From Alopecurus myosuroides (taxonomy: Eukaryota > Streptophyta > Magnoliopsida > Poales > Poaceae): a stretch of 64,000 nucleotides of DNA. Positions 1 through 10,080 of this stretch are shown here, piece after piece (the first letter of the stretch is position 1; every line of letters begins with the position of its first letter). A model generated the notes under the pieces. It was given only the letters and a program-made list of their open reading frames with translations. It was not told the DNA's origin and did no database searches. The position numbers and the translations under genes were made by a program. Location: contig CM054057.1 in NCBI GenBank assembly GCA_028641055.1, positions 720,312,310 through 720,376,309 on the forward strand. Reading direction: 5' to 3'.

Positions 1-971
1 CGCACGCTCGCGCAAGATAGGCTTGGGCCAGGGGCGATGGAACAATCAGCGCCAAGTGTGTGCCCTGGCGCCTAGTGTTATTTTTTTTTCTGTTTTTCAA
101 AATCTGAATCATTTTATAAACGAATAATTTTCAGTAATATAATCTAAACGAACAAATTTGAATATGAACAAATTTTAAATCTGAAGCGGCCTTCTCCTAT
201 CCACCTTCCTCATGCTGATGACATCCACTACCTTTTCAAGTTTCCCCTTTCTATCTCAGTAAAAAAAACCTAAAACATCCCCAACGTACAGTATGTGCCG
301 CCGGTGGCCTCCTTTGCTCCGTGTGCTCCACCGCTGACCTCTATGATGCTCGTCCTCGGTGAGCATCCTATTAGCTCCATGGCGAGATTCTTTATTTTTT
401 CTCTATTTCCCGTTGTTCTTGCCTCGTCGGGTTTGAGAGAGATGCGGGTGTCAGAGTGAGGACCTGACAAGTGGGTCTCTCAGAAACTTCCAAAAAAAAC
501 AATAGTTAGATACGTCTAACATTTGTGTCCTCAATAGTTACCGTCATGCCACGTAAGTTGACCAACAAGTCCCGCTCCTTTGTTGGAAAGACTATTAGCG
601 CAGCTAATAAAGGCTACCCGTGCTTTTTGAAACGTGCGAAAACACAAGACGGTATTCTTTTGAAAAAGAATACCAATCCTGGTGATTCTAAGTATTTCCT
701 AAACAACTGTGTTAATTTTTTTTTTTTTTGATTTTTCACGGAATAAGAAGGTCAGCTGTTTGCGGATAAGGAACTTTAGTAAATGTGATAGAAAACTTCC
801 GAATGTAAATAATAGCTATTTTTTCTATCGGTCACATTCCATGAAACATGACAAAAGAGACAAACCAATTCGAACTAGAACACCAATTTCAGGAACCAAA
901 CTCACAAGTACATTATAATTTACAAATTCTTGGACATAACCAGGAATAAATTTCTATGAGAGGAGTATAGA
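1..971. other. intergenic, downstream of caleosin
   Basis: This stretch lies 3' of the caleosin stop codon. It is mostly AT-rich with short homopolymer runs, for example the T run near 717-729. I see no convincing coding region, RNA gene or element with paired termini. The part next to 971 should hold the caleosin 3' UTR, but no canonical AATAAA is evident on the minus strand. Confidence 0.4.
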
Positions 972-3900
972 TTATTTCTTCTTTTCAGATGCCTTAGCTT
1001 CCTTCCTCTCTTGCTCCAACTTCAAAAAAAGGCTACCATCATAAATTGCCCTGACTGTATCCTTGTGAAGAAATCCCTCCTTATCTTTGCACAATGAGTA
1101 GAGAAGTTTCCACTCTCCGAAGGCACCCGCCCTATCATGATTTCCCGAAGAAACTGAGACCAAAGAGCAGCTCTTACATTTACAATATTCAAATTTTAGA
1201 TAAAGTAAACATACCGTCCTTTCAAATCGTTCTTCTCCCTATTTGCCTGAAGCAGATCTTGTAGCTCTTTGCTTGTTAGGGCATCAGGCCTTGTGTGGGC
1301 ATGCTTCTTGAATATCTCTTCAAACTTTTCGGGAACAAACCTGAAATTTTCACAAACCGTAGAGTTGGCAAGTATACAACCATGTTTGTCCCTCTAGGAG
1401 TATATATCTAGGTAAGATAGCCTTTATAGCTGTAACATTGGCTTCCTTCTCAAACAAATTAGCAATAGAAAGTGCAATTCGACAACTCTAGGACTTCCCT
1501 AGCATCATACGAACCATACTTTATTTATTCTCACGCGTCTCATATCTGGAAGTAATGAATCGTTGAGTGTGTGTTTACTACTGCATCTCTTCCTTGGAGC
1601 GCTTAGACAAAGGGAAAAAAAAGGGGTACAGTTTGGAAGCCTTGCTTCCTTGCCACAAATATTGAAACAGTTATTTTTATTTCTTTAATTGATGCTTCGC
1701 CGATCCGTGACTAGCATCGGTGCAACCTCTCAGCCAACTGTGTGGACTTTTGGCTTCTATAGGCTCTGCCGGGTCATAAGTACAAATCATACATAGTCGA
1801 GGATATAAGTTTTTTACCAACAAAAATCAATGGTGCCTTATATTTTGGGATGGAGGGATTAGCCGATTCTTTTTATTCATACAATATGTATTTGCTAGGA
1901 ATAAGATGGTGATTGAACGGATCTTTCTTCGGCGTGCTTCTGACTCGATGTTCAAATTTCTTGCTTTTTTGCAGCAGTGGCACCCGTTGTGTAGACAGCG
2001 GGACAGGGCCCAGCTGGACGACATGCTGGTCCGGCTGGTGGCGGTGGCGCGTCGCATCTCTGCTTACTCTACCCCTTCGAGCTGAGCTTTGTGTTGAGGC
2101 GGATCTCTGCGGTCTCGGCCTCACCTTGACCTCACTTTCCTTTTGTTTCTTTTCTCTCCTCTTGGTGTAACGCTGTTTTTCTTTGGGCCTATGTGTGCTG
2201 GTGCCCCAGCGAACTATTCTATGCTCTCCTTTCCTTTCTTGTGGCGTGTGTTGTATGAACTTGTTTGGTGGTTGCTTTATTTATAAAGCGGGGCGTAAAG
2301 CCTTTTTCGGCAGTAAACTACTCTATTTCTTTAAAATACATTACATAACGCATGCACAGTCATTGAAAAGTTTTTTTTTGTTGTTGAACAAATCGAAACG
2401 TATATTAGATCGGTGTTATGAGTAATTGAGTGAATTATCAATAGTTTTGGAACTAATTAGTAAATATTTTAATGACAAAATCGAAGAATAGGTATTTGGA
2501 CACATGATAATATAATATAGACATATGTACATACCTTCCATGGTCATCGTAGGCGTCGGTATCACTCCCATGCTTGCCCTTCTGGATATTCTTGATGTAG
2601 ACGGGGAGCTTGAAAGCTGGAGCCTTCACATTCTCCTGCATACATCAGTAAAAATGAGAATTTATGTTCTCTATCAAAGTCATGGATGTGTACTATCAGG
2701 GCCGGTCATGAGGGGGGGCGGGAGGGACGGCCGCCCGGGCCCCAAAATCCCGTGTGCTTCATGGCAGTGGCGGAGGAGCTGTCCGGCGGTGCCATTAGAG
2801 CGTCGTCGTGAGCTTCTCGTCCGTGGAGACAAGGGCGAAGCGTTATGTCCATTGGGCCTTTTCCCTTTAGTTGGGTTGGGCTTATTTTTTTCCTTGGTTT
2901 GCTTGGGCTTCTTTCCTCTAGTTAGATTGTTAATTGGATTAAAATTGGGGTGGGTCCGTGGCATGTGGTTGTGCATGAAGGCTCTACGCGAACATGAAAG
3001 TAGTACATGATTTGAGAATATGAAAAATTTGAAACGGGAGAACGAAAAATTAATCCCTCAACATAATGTGACGGAGGAACTCCCTATATGTCAATGTTGG
3101 TGGCCATGCTTGGCTAGTTAATCTGCTATCATGCAAAGTAGACCAATGTGTTAGACCATTGACTCGATTTTTTAATTTCTCGATTTATCGCGCCGTTGGC
3201 AAATATTGAACTACAAGGCCATGCCTAGATATGATTTTAATTCCCAATCAGATATAAGTTGTTTGCGGCGGCGTTGTTTGACTAGGGCCCGCAGCAAAAG
3301 AACTACCGCCTACCCTCAGGCAGCCAATTTGGTGTTTAGTGTATATACGGAAAGTAATATCTTGATTCTTTTAGGGCCCGAATTTTAGTTTCGCCCCGGG
3401 CCCCCAAATTCTCATGACCGGTCTTGGGTACTATTTTATTTTAATGTCTCGCAGAGTCGTCGGAGATCTCAACCAGCTACTGAATGATGATTACAGTTTA
3501 TTACTATAGTTCGTACTGCTACTAGCCAGTCTATCGAAAAGTAGTGGTTTTAGCATTTTTTTGACAAAACTTATTTAACATGTTTTAGCATAAAATGCAT
3601 GTAAATCTAAACATTAAAACAAATCTAGATATATATTGCATAGGAAACGGCAAAACATCTTGCATTTTGATAGGGACTAATAAATTTAGTTTCATGGAGG
3701 GGAAACGCATGTGCATATGCATCTTGATCTATCATCCACATGCACACGCACAGTGAGATCATAGAAATTTTGCGCGCGTGTGTACCGGCACGGTGCTGGG
3801 CCCGATGAGGGTGTTGATGAAGACGGCGCCGACGGCGGACACCGCGACTCCGCAGCCGATGGCGCGCAACCCTGCCAGCGAGGAAGATTAAAAAAAGAAA

Positions 3901-4302
3901 ACTCCATCGTCAGGCCAGGCGGCCACGCCTGCCAAGCTCGGGGTTGGTTGTGCGTGACTCACCTTGGTATGTCTCGGAGGCGGTGATGATGCCGTCCTTG
4001 TTCCGGTCGAAGAAGGCGGCGTGGTGCTGCAGCGGGGTCAGCTCGGACTTGTACACGTCCGCCATGGACTCCTCCTCGGCCGCCTCCTTGTGGTTCTTTC
4101 CTGGAGCGCACGACACACAGAAGCACCGTGGTGACTGGTGAGCGCCTTGAAGCAGGGCGGACGGACGCCGGCGGGCACGGATGGAATAATTTTTTCACTC
4201 TGCTTACTGGCCAGTTACTACTCGTTACTGACAAATATAAGTTGCCGGGGAGTTTACTTAGTTACCTGCAGTACTGTCCGCCGATTTGGAGGCCATGGCC
4301 AT
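972..4302 (-). CDS. caleosin / peroxygenase (EF-hand), six exons
   Basis: Minus-strand gene. CDS exons are 4266-4302, 3963-4100, 3786-3871, 2535-2635, 1215-1340 and 972-1131: 648 nt, 215 residues plus TAA. Every intron is GT-AG and phases join without a break. Caleosins are Ca2+-binding, heme-containing lipid-droplet or ER peroxygenases that act on fatty-acid hydroperoxides and are often ABA- or stress-induced. Visible features are an EF-hand loop at residues 44-55 ([12 protein letters not shown]), a hydrophobic segment at about 62-82, the family block [14 protein letters not shown] at 99-112, and a Lys/Glu-rich C-terminus. Candidate heme-ligand histidines are H38/H39 and H134. The start at 4302 was chosen because it is the first ATG; a second in-frame ATG lies two codons on. 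The proline knot is weaker than in seed caleosins. Family assignment is firm; function is inferred from the family. Confidence 0.93.
1341..2534 (-). other. caleosin intron 4 with LINE-like insert
   Basis: This intron is about 1.2 kb with a GT donor at 2533-2534 and an AG acceptor at 1341-1342. It contains a GC-richer block at about 1907-2330, described separately. The rest is AT-rich with no recognisable feature. Confidence 0.7.
1907..2330 (+). mobile_element. LINE 3'-end fragment in caleosin intron
   Basis: A plus-strand segment inside intron 4 reads, in one frame, like the extreme C-terminus of plant LINE ORF2 (a short [12 protein letters not shown] motif, then [11 protein letters not shown]). 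After the stop it continues into a 3' UTR-like tail ending in the AAAGCGGGGCGTAAAGCC-type terminus seen in grass LINEs. No poly(A) or target duplication could be delimited. The identification rests on recollection of the family, so it is moderate. Confidence 0.45.
2697..3426. mobile_element. hAT-like non-autonomous DNA transposon
   Basis: A 730-bp insertion in caleosin intron 3. Its ends are inverted: CAGGGCCGGTCATGAG on the left against CAAGACCGGTCATGAG read inward from the right (14 of 16 identical). The flanking 8 bp are TGTACTAT at 2689-2696 and GGTACTAT at 3427-3434 (7 of 8). An 8-bp duplication with CA-starting termini fits the hAT superfamily. It contains no transposase, so it would depend on an autonomous partner. 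Confidence 0.8.
3545..3677. mobile_element. degenerate Stowaway-like MITE
   Basis: Within caleosin intron 3. The order of AAAACATGTTTTAG-like, TGCATGTAAATCTA-like and AAAACATCTTG-like blocks matches the inside of the clear Stowaway MITE at 10840-11000. The terminal CTCCCTCCG repeats are eroded, so the limits are approximate. Confidence 0.45.
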
Positions 4303-4394
4303 GCGATCGAGGGAGAGGGGAAAGGTTTCAGTGAGGAATGTCGACGGCAGATCGAGGAGAGGGAAAGAGGACGAGGAAAGCAGTTTCGATCGAA

Positions 4395-4412
4395 GGCTTG
4401 TGGGGTATATAT
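4395..4412 (-). promoter_or_regulatory. putative caleosin TATA region
   Basis: On the minus strand an ATATATACC-type TATA sequence lies roughly 100 bp upstream of the caleosin ATG at 4302. That would leave a 5' UTR of about 70 nt. This is inferred from position and motif only. Confidence 0.4.
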
Positions 4413-4552
4413 CATGTAGAGTATGTATATATGTGGCGCCAGCTACGCACAACGGCACATGCACAGCTAGCTTAGCGCTTAATTATTTGATTTGGAAAGC
4501 TTGGCGACGTCGCCAATTAATACTGGTCGGCCCAAAAACTGCCCACCATTTT

Positions 4553-4622
4553 CCACGCGTGGTATGCTCTCTGCCTTCCACGCCAGAGCACGGGGATAGA
4601 GCCCGCGTAGCCATCACGCGTG
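4553..4622. promoter_or_regulatory. two CACGCGTG palindromes upstream of caleosin
   Basis: The 10-bp palindrome CCACGCGTGG lies at 4553-4562 and a second CACGCGTG at 4615-4622, both within about 320 bp of the caleosin start codon. ACGCGTG cores resemble ABA-response coupling elements. Caleosins of this type are commonly ABA- or drought-induced, so regulation through these sites is plausible but not shown. Confidence 0.35.
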
Positions 4623-5092
4623 CAAGCCTAGTTTCCCATGCAGCGCAAGCAACCTAATCCACGGATCTCTGGAGCCCAAACTCCACGTTGTGCGTCCAGG
4701 TCTCGAGGAAACCCGCTTCTCCGGATCTAAGATTCATCTGCACTCGTCGCTCGCTTCCCTTTCTATCTTATACTATATCGTCTGCGCTAATTCAAACGGT
4801 AACTTTTTATTTCAGATCGATCGACTTATAATCCATTATGCACTACGTTATTATACACTTTTTATTTCAGATCGATCGAGCCGTGGATTAAAGGAGAGGC
4901 GAAGAAAAGGAAGGATTCTGGTGGTTATTATACACTTATATCACACGGGCTTGTTGTATATATAAATCCTCGAGATCCAAGGGCCGACCCACCCAACCGG
5001 TTGACTTACATCTGTGCAAGCACCGAATCATCATCTAGCATAAGATCTAGAATAATATTTATTATCTGTTGATTCAATATTTTATAGATATA
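4623..5092. other. caleosin upstream intergenic DNA
   Basis: No coding feature is seen. A motif, CTTTTTATTTCAGATCGATC, occurs twice (about 4803 and about 4858), suggesting a small local duplication of about 56 bp. The rest is unremarkable promoter-distal sequence. Confidence 0.4.
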
Positions 5093-5095
5093 TAA

Positions 5096-5461
5096 GGCCG
5101 TCCGTAACGCTGCGTATCTAATCGTCGTATCTTGCTGCATGCTGAATTTTTACATACGACCTCCCTAATGCGTGGTATATTGAGTGTTGTATCCGGTCAG
5201 GCTTGGAAACGTTTAGTTCTGTATCGATATAGGGGTATTAACATTGTGGCCTATTTGTGGCCAGCTAAATCAATCAATTTTGTACCACACTAGCCGCAGA
5301 GGATCGATAGCAATAAATTTTTCCTAGGGCCACACGCTAAGAACCGTGTCTCTAATAACATACGGCTTTGCTCATTTTCCTCTTAATTAGGCAGCCACAT
5401 CAGAATTTTGCCTATGTGGCAGGGCTAAGATATCGTCCTAGCTGGCCCATTACGGAAGGCC
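5096..5461. mobile_element. Tourist-like (PIF/Harbinger) MITE
   Basis: A 366-bp element bounded by GGCCGTCCGTAA on the left and TTACGGAAGGCC on the right (inverted, one mismatch). It is flanked on both sides by TAA (5093-5095 and 5462-5464). A 3-bp TAA duplication is typical of Tourist/PIF-Harbinger elements. It has no coding capacity. Confidence 0.75.
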
Positions 5462-5554
5462 TAAGTAGGCCGGTATGCTTTTCGTCTCAACGTCAAAATA
5501 TATACCCCGTCCCGTCTCAAAATAAGTGCCATTGACGTATCCAGATAGCATTTA

Positions 5555-6360
5555 GCTCCGTCGACGTTCACCTTCGTCAAACCCGGTATCGCGGGGAGCC
5601 GACGCTCCCTCGGCTTAATAAGTGGAGTACTTGTTTCCAGAGACTGAACATTACAGAGACTGAACATTACGCCATTCCGCCAAAAGGTGGATGGTTGGAT
5701 CATCTGCTGGCGGGGGAGGGGGGGTGATACCCTCCTCTGGATGCTCATGGGTATAGTTCCAAATCTGCTGAGAATGTGGGCAGTGCGAAAAGCGGTGAAG
5801 AGCCATCTCTTCACGTCCATAGGCAAACACAAACCACACCCGCCGTGATGCTTCTTCTCTGCAGCTCAGCTCCAAGGGCAAGTCCGTTCTTCAGTAACCC
5901 CCACACATGCACTTTCACTTTCCCAAGGACGTTTGCACCCCAAGAGCTAACCAACCCTTGTGAGATTCAACTGAGTTGGAACACTCCAAGCCGCCCTTTC
6001 TTATCTTTTTTTGCTGCATCTGGAGATGGTACGGTGATCGGACTGTAAACAGACCGTTCTTGGTCCAATTCCAAGCATAGTAACCATCAGTTCCCGGGAC
6101 ACCGACTGAGATCTTCAACATGTCTTCAGTGTCGAAGTCATACAGATATTGCCTTAGCTTTTTGTTCATTCCATTCTACCCCAGCATCAGAGAGAAAATC
6201 AGAAACCTTGAACAAAGAAGCCGGTGCCTCTGGCTTCTGCCCCAAGTGGTAGTTGTGAACCTGCCCCAGGTATCCAATTACTCCTCCACGCATCAATAGA
6301 CAAACCGGCTCCTATCCACCAGATCTACTTACTGCTTTCTGGTTGAAGCCCTTCATACCG
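5555..6360 (-). pseudogene. LINE ORF2 C-terminal remnant (zf-RVT/RNase H)
   Basis: Minus-strand decayed coding sequence spread over several frames. From the 5' side, a SIDAWRSNWIP-like segment (about 6310) is followed by KLRQYLYDFDTEDML and YYAWNWTKNGLFTVRSPYHL (about 6000-6160). These are the reverse-transcriptase-associated region just before the zinc-binding domain of plant LINEs. A zf-RVT-like stretch follows, then the start of an RNase H-like motif, KVNVDGA, near 5570. Several frameshifts and stops separate the blocks, so it is inactive. The 5' edge is unclear, and the 3' end is cut by a Stowaway-terminus-like sequence near 5500-5540. Confidence 0.75.
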
Positions 6361-7529
6361 CTCTTCTCGCCTTTTACATATCTGCTCCAGCAAATTGCAA
6401 GGTACCATATGGATCATGGGACGCCCCCATTCCCGAAGTTCATAATCCCGCAATGCGAGAAGACAAAAGAAGAGTTGCCATGAATCATGGAACACGTTAA
6501 CCATATGGATCTTCAATCATCATCAAGGGCTCAGTTCTGTACTAGCACGATCGAACGGCAGCATTTGGATTGGACAAACTGCCTGCAGCTCAGCTGTGCA
6601 CATCGATGTGCAGAGCTAATCTGAAGTCTCCTGAAGTTTTCTGAGAGAATTTCTTATTTGACCCTTACTTAAAATCTTGTTCCCCATTTGGGCCTAAAAA
6701 AATTCTTCCCTATTTGACATTTTAACTTCATTTTCTTCCTAACACGGGCCTATAGTGCATTCTAAACACAAATAGGGATGTAAAAAGACTATTTTGCCCT
6801 AATAAATTTTTGTACCAAATTCATAATAGAAGTTGAAAATAAGCAACAAAATATATGCGTTGGTACCAAATTCATAATAGAAGACAACACGCGTGCGTGG
6901 CCAGACGACAACGGGGCCTCCAACGCGAGCCTTCCCCAAGCACGGCCATGGCACCCCATCTTGAAGCCAGCGCTAGGAGGGATGTCACGCACATGCAGGA
7001 CAAGTCCTATGCTAGCAAGTCACGGTGCAAAGAAAGAAAAAAGCACACACACGTGACCGTCATGGCTACGTTTTGGAGATACATTTTTTTTTCCTTTTTT
7101 GCTTGTGTGCAGTTGGCCGACCAGACGTTCAGGTTCTACCTTTCTGTGCGAGTATGACAAACCATGGGAGATGACCTGCTGCACCCGCCGACATCACGAC
7201 CACCGAGCCAAATTAAGCCAAGCTGAACTATGACGTTGCACAACTACGCCAGCTAGCAGCGGCGTCACGTAACCGATAATGCTTCGTCCGCGCGCGCGTC
7301 AAAAACAAAAATTTCGAAGAAGGAAATCAGAAAGAATAAATCTAGAATCAGAAGGAACAAAGGTCGAGCGTCACGTGCGGAAGGTAGTAGCATTCGCGTT
7401 CGGGAGGTAAGGTTTTGCATGCACGCACATACACATAAAGACACAAATGGGGACTTTTGTTGCTGATTTTCAACTTCTATTATGAATTTTGGTACAAAAA
7501 TTTATCAGGGGCAAAAGACTCTTTTTATA

Positions 7530-8965
7530 GAGAGAATTCCTTATTTGGCCCTTATTTAAAATCTTGTTCCCTATTTAGCCCTATAAAAAAAATCTTCCCT
7601 ATTTGACACCTTAATTTCATTTTCTTCCTAACATGGCCCTATAGTGCATTCTAAACACAAATGGAGACGTAAAATGACTCTTTTGCCCCTCATGAATTTT
7701 GGTAAAAAAATTCATGATAGAAGTTAAAAATAATCATAGTTAGATTCTATGCCATGTTGGTCCCACACGATACAAATATTATTTTTAAAGATAAATGAGT
7801 TTCCATTTGTATATTGTTTTGAAGAAACCCGAGCGGTTTTGTGCTGTCAAAAATGAGAGAGTCTATGTGTAGAGAATTTGATTTTGCCCAGTGGGCAGTA
7901 GCAGCAGAACCGCGTCGCATCGCAGTGCGCACGCTTATCTCCTCGACCCATCGTTGTCTTCCTATTCCTTTCTCATTCCTCTGCTCTGCTGCCGCTGCTC
8001 GTGGAGATTCGGCCTATAAATGTCAATCTTGGAATCCAGATGGAACGCATGCATCGGAAGCATCTTTATCAGAAACAAAGAGAGCCAGCGAGACTGCGGG
8101 AGTGTGTGCGTGCATGGATTGTCGCATGTCTGATACTCAAAACACATGTCATGTTTGTTCGTCGGGGAGTTGACGGTGAGGACGAGGCATGCCGGCTGCT
8201 GTCTCCGGGCGCCTCTTGCCGAGGAGCATCAGCATGGCCAGCCACCACCACCCGCCGCCGCTCGCCGAGCGGCGTCATTGCCGGTCATCAACATTGCCCG
8301 GCTCGGCGACAATTACCCTGCCGCGCGGGCGCTCGTTGTCCAGGACATTGCGCGAGCGTGCCGTGATCGTGGCTGCTTCGAGGTTCATGTCATGTCATGT
8401 ACTGCTTGTTACTCTTCATGCTTTGGTCCTTCACAACACCGTCGCTTGGCACTGAACCGAACGATGCCTCTGCACGATCAGTCAAATGAAAAAGGCAGAG
8501 CTATATTATGCTGCACGTGCATGCCTAGTTTCAATCTTGCAGGCTTAATATAACGAGTGCGTCCATCATGCAAAGTTAGAGTGGAGGACTCACGGGATAC
8601 GTACGTGCATACCTAATTTTCGTGACTCCGTTAAAGTGGAGGACTCGCAGGATATGTACCGTGGAGAGGAAACTTGGCAACAATATACATACAGAAACTC
8701 ATTATATTTTAAAAATAATATTTGTATCGTATGGGACCAACATGGCATAGAATCTAACTATGCTTATTTTCAGGTTATAATGAATTTTGGTACAAAAATT
8801 CATCAGGGGCAAAACAGTCTTTTTGCACCCCTATTTTTGTTTAGAATGCACTATAGGGCCATGTTAGGAAGAAAATGAAGTTAAGATGTCAAATAGGGAA
8901 GAATTTTTTTTTAGGCCCAAATAGGGAACAATATTTTAAGTAAGGGCCAAATAAGGAATTCTCTC
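7530..8965. mobile_element. MULE B (Pack-MULE-like), nested in A
   Basis: A 1436-bp element with inverted repeats of nearly 300 bp (about 7530-7822 and 8676-8965), again opening GAGAGAATTCC. It is flanked by a perfect 9-bp duplication, CTTTTTATA (7521-7529 and 8966-8974). It inserted into the right repeat of a related element. The 850-bp interior is GC-rich and contains an exon-like piece of a 2-oxoglutarate dioxygenase gene (separate entry). Gene-fragment cargo between Mutator termini is the definition of a Pack-MULE. No transposase. Confidence 0.9.
8233..8382 (+). pseudogene. captured 2-oxoglutarate dioxygenase exon fragment
   Basis: Inside MULE B. The frame through 8281 reads SLPVINIARLGD, then ARALVVQDIARACRDRGCFE. 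This is the N-terminal (DIOX_N) segment of a plant 2OG-Fe(II) dioxygenase, of the DMR6/flavanone-3-hydroxylase-like type: the PVI-(D/N) strand, then the helix leading to the (G/C)FF-(Q/E) motif. Similarity stops at GAG followed by GT (8383), where such genes commonly have their first intron, so genomic DNA rather than cDNA was probably captured. An ATG at 8234 is in a different frame, indicating an indel. The sequence differs from the intact dioxygenase 2.8 kb away, so it did not come from that gene. Confidence 0.7.
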
Positions 8966-9117
8966 CTTTTTATATCCCCATATGTGTTTAGAATGTACTA
9001 CATGGCCATGTTAGGAAGAAAATGAACTTAAGGTGTCAAATAAGAAAGAAATTTTTTGGGCCAAATAGAGAAAAGATTTTAAGTAAGGGCCAAATAAGGA
9101 ATTCTCTCAAGTTTTCT

Positions 9118-9556
9118 TATGTCCAACTCGATTCTGAAAAGTCCAACTTAATTCAGAGTTGTCTGCATGCTTTCCCCGGATGTGCAGAAATGAGTTAATT
9201 GCACCATTTGTTTCTGCATACTGCATCTACAGAAAACTGGGATATGTCATAGTTCGGGAGATTTTTTACTCAAAAACTATGATCCCAGAAAGAATACAAA
9301 ACATGTGAGGAAGGAATGTGCTCCGATGGGACCCCTTGAGAAGATGCTGCGTGATTGCACCCTGTTAACCTGCTTACGGAAGGCATGCTTGCAAGGTGGT
9401 GTCCACCGTCGACTCTTCTGGGCCATTCGTACCTTCCTTCCTCCTGCAGATTTAATGAAAGTAGAGAATGTTAGCCAAGAAAGGAATGATGGATGGATGG
9501 GCCAAAGCTATGTCTACAAATAAGATATGCCAACCATCCTTGCACCAAGGTACTAC
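9118..9556. other. intergenic DNA, no clear feature
   Basis: This stretch lies between the MULE A duplication and the LINE-tail insertion. A short open frame at about 9305-9523 has no recognisable motif and I do not treat it as a gene. Confidence 0.35.
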
Positions 9557-10080
9557 AGTAGCCAGCACCACCCAGGACCCAGGAGAACCAACTGTAACTG
9601 TTTTCGGGCCATTAGCGGCCGGTCAGTAAACTTTCTTAATCGGATGGCAGAGTGTCTGCCTTTTCCTCTAAAAATAAAGTAGCCAGCACAGTGTTACTAG
9701 ATATACAGTTGATATGGAAAAAGAAATACCTTGTATTTTACTGGGGAAAATGAGAGCATATGATAAATTAATGGAAGTAGTGCGAAGGCGGGCCATACTA
9801 AGATTATGAACAATGGAAAGGAGATTAAGAGGAACTAGAATTAAGGCACAAATGATATTTAACAACGAATCTTTTATTCAAAATCAGATTCTGAAAAATA
9901 GAGAATATCGACCAGAGGGGATTAGGAAAGCCAGCTATTCTTACACCCAGGTAGTACTACAGTAGTCAGAACGGTGCAACTAGATACACAGGTGGTACAG
10001 GAAAAATGAGAATACCTTATATTTTAGTGAGGAAGACGAAATGCTTATGAGGAATAAAATACCTTCTATAATAAATAAGA
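9540..10080. repeat. imperfect direct duplication
   Basis: The segment starting GTACTACAGTAGCCAGCAC (about 9550), continuing after the LINE-tail insertion at 9690, is matched about 400 bp later. There (about 9950-10045) AGTACTACAGTAGTCAGAAC is followed by the same succession of CTAGATA, ACAG, GAAAAA and ATACCTT motifs. The copies are diverged. Confidence 0.5.
9569..9678 (+). mobile_element. short LINE/SINE tail with target duplication
   Basis: About 110 bp ending in a TCTAAAAATAAA A-rich tail, flanked by the 12-bp direct repeat AGTAGCCAGCAC (9557-9568 and 9678-9689). The A-rich tail plus a 12-bp duplication is the signature of target-primed insertion by a 5'-truncated LINE or a SINE. The TGCCTTTTCCTC-type end resembles grass LINE 3' ends. 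Confidence 0.6.

Larger units (their letters stand above)
6643..9108. mobile_element. MULE A, interrupted by MULE B
   Basis: A Mutator-like element with long inverted repeats of about 200 bp opening GAGAGAATTTCTTATTTG on the left and closing GGAATTCTCTC on the right. It has a perfect 9-bp target duplication, AAGTTTTCT, at 6634-6642 and 9109-9117. Its right repeat is split by MULE B (7530-8965): pieces 7461-7529 and 8975-9108 make one repeat. Net length without the insert and its duplication is about 1.0 kb. The inner part (about 6853-7460) is GC-richer and may be captured sequence, but I do not recognise it. No transposase is present. Confidence 0.88.

Noticed and set aside
8001..8366. Arginine/alanine-rich frame in MULE B
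   Set aside because: It overlaps the dioxygenase fragment in another frame and shows no homology-like motif.
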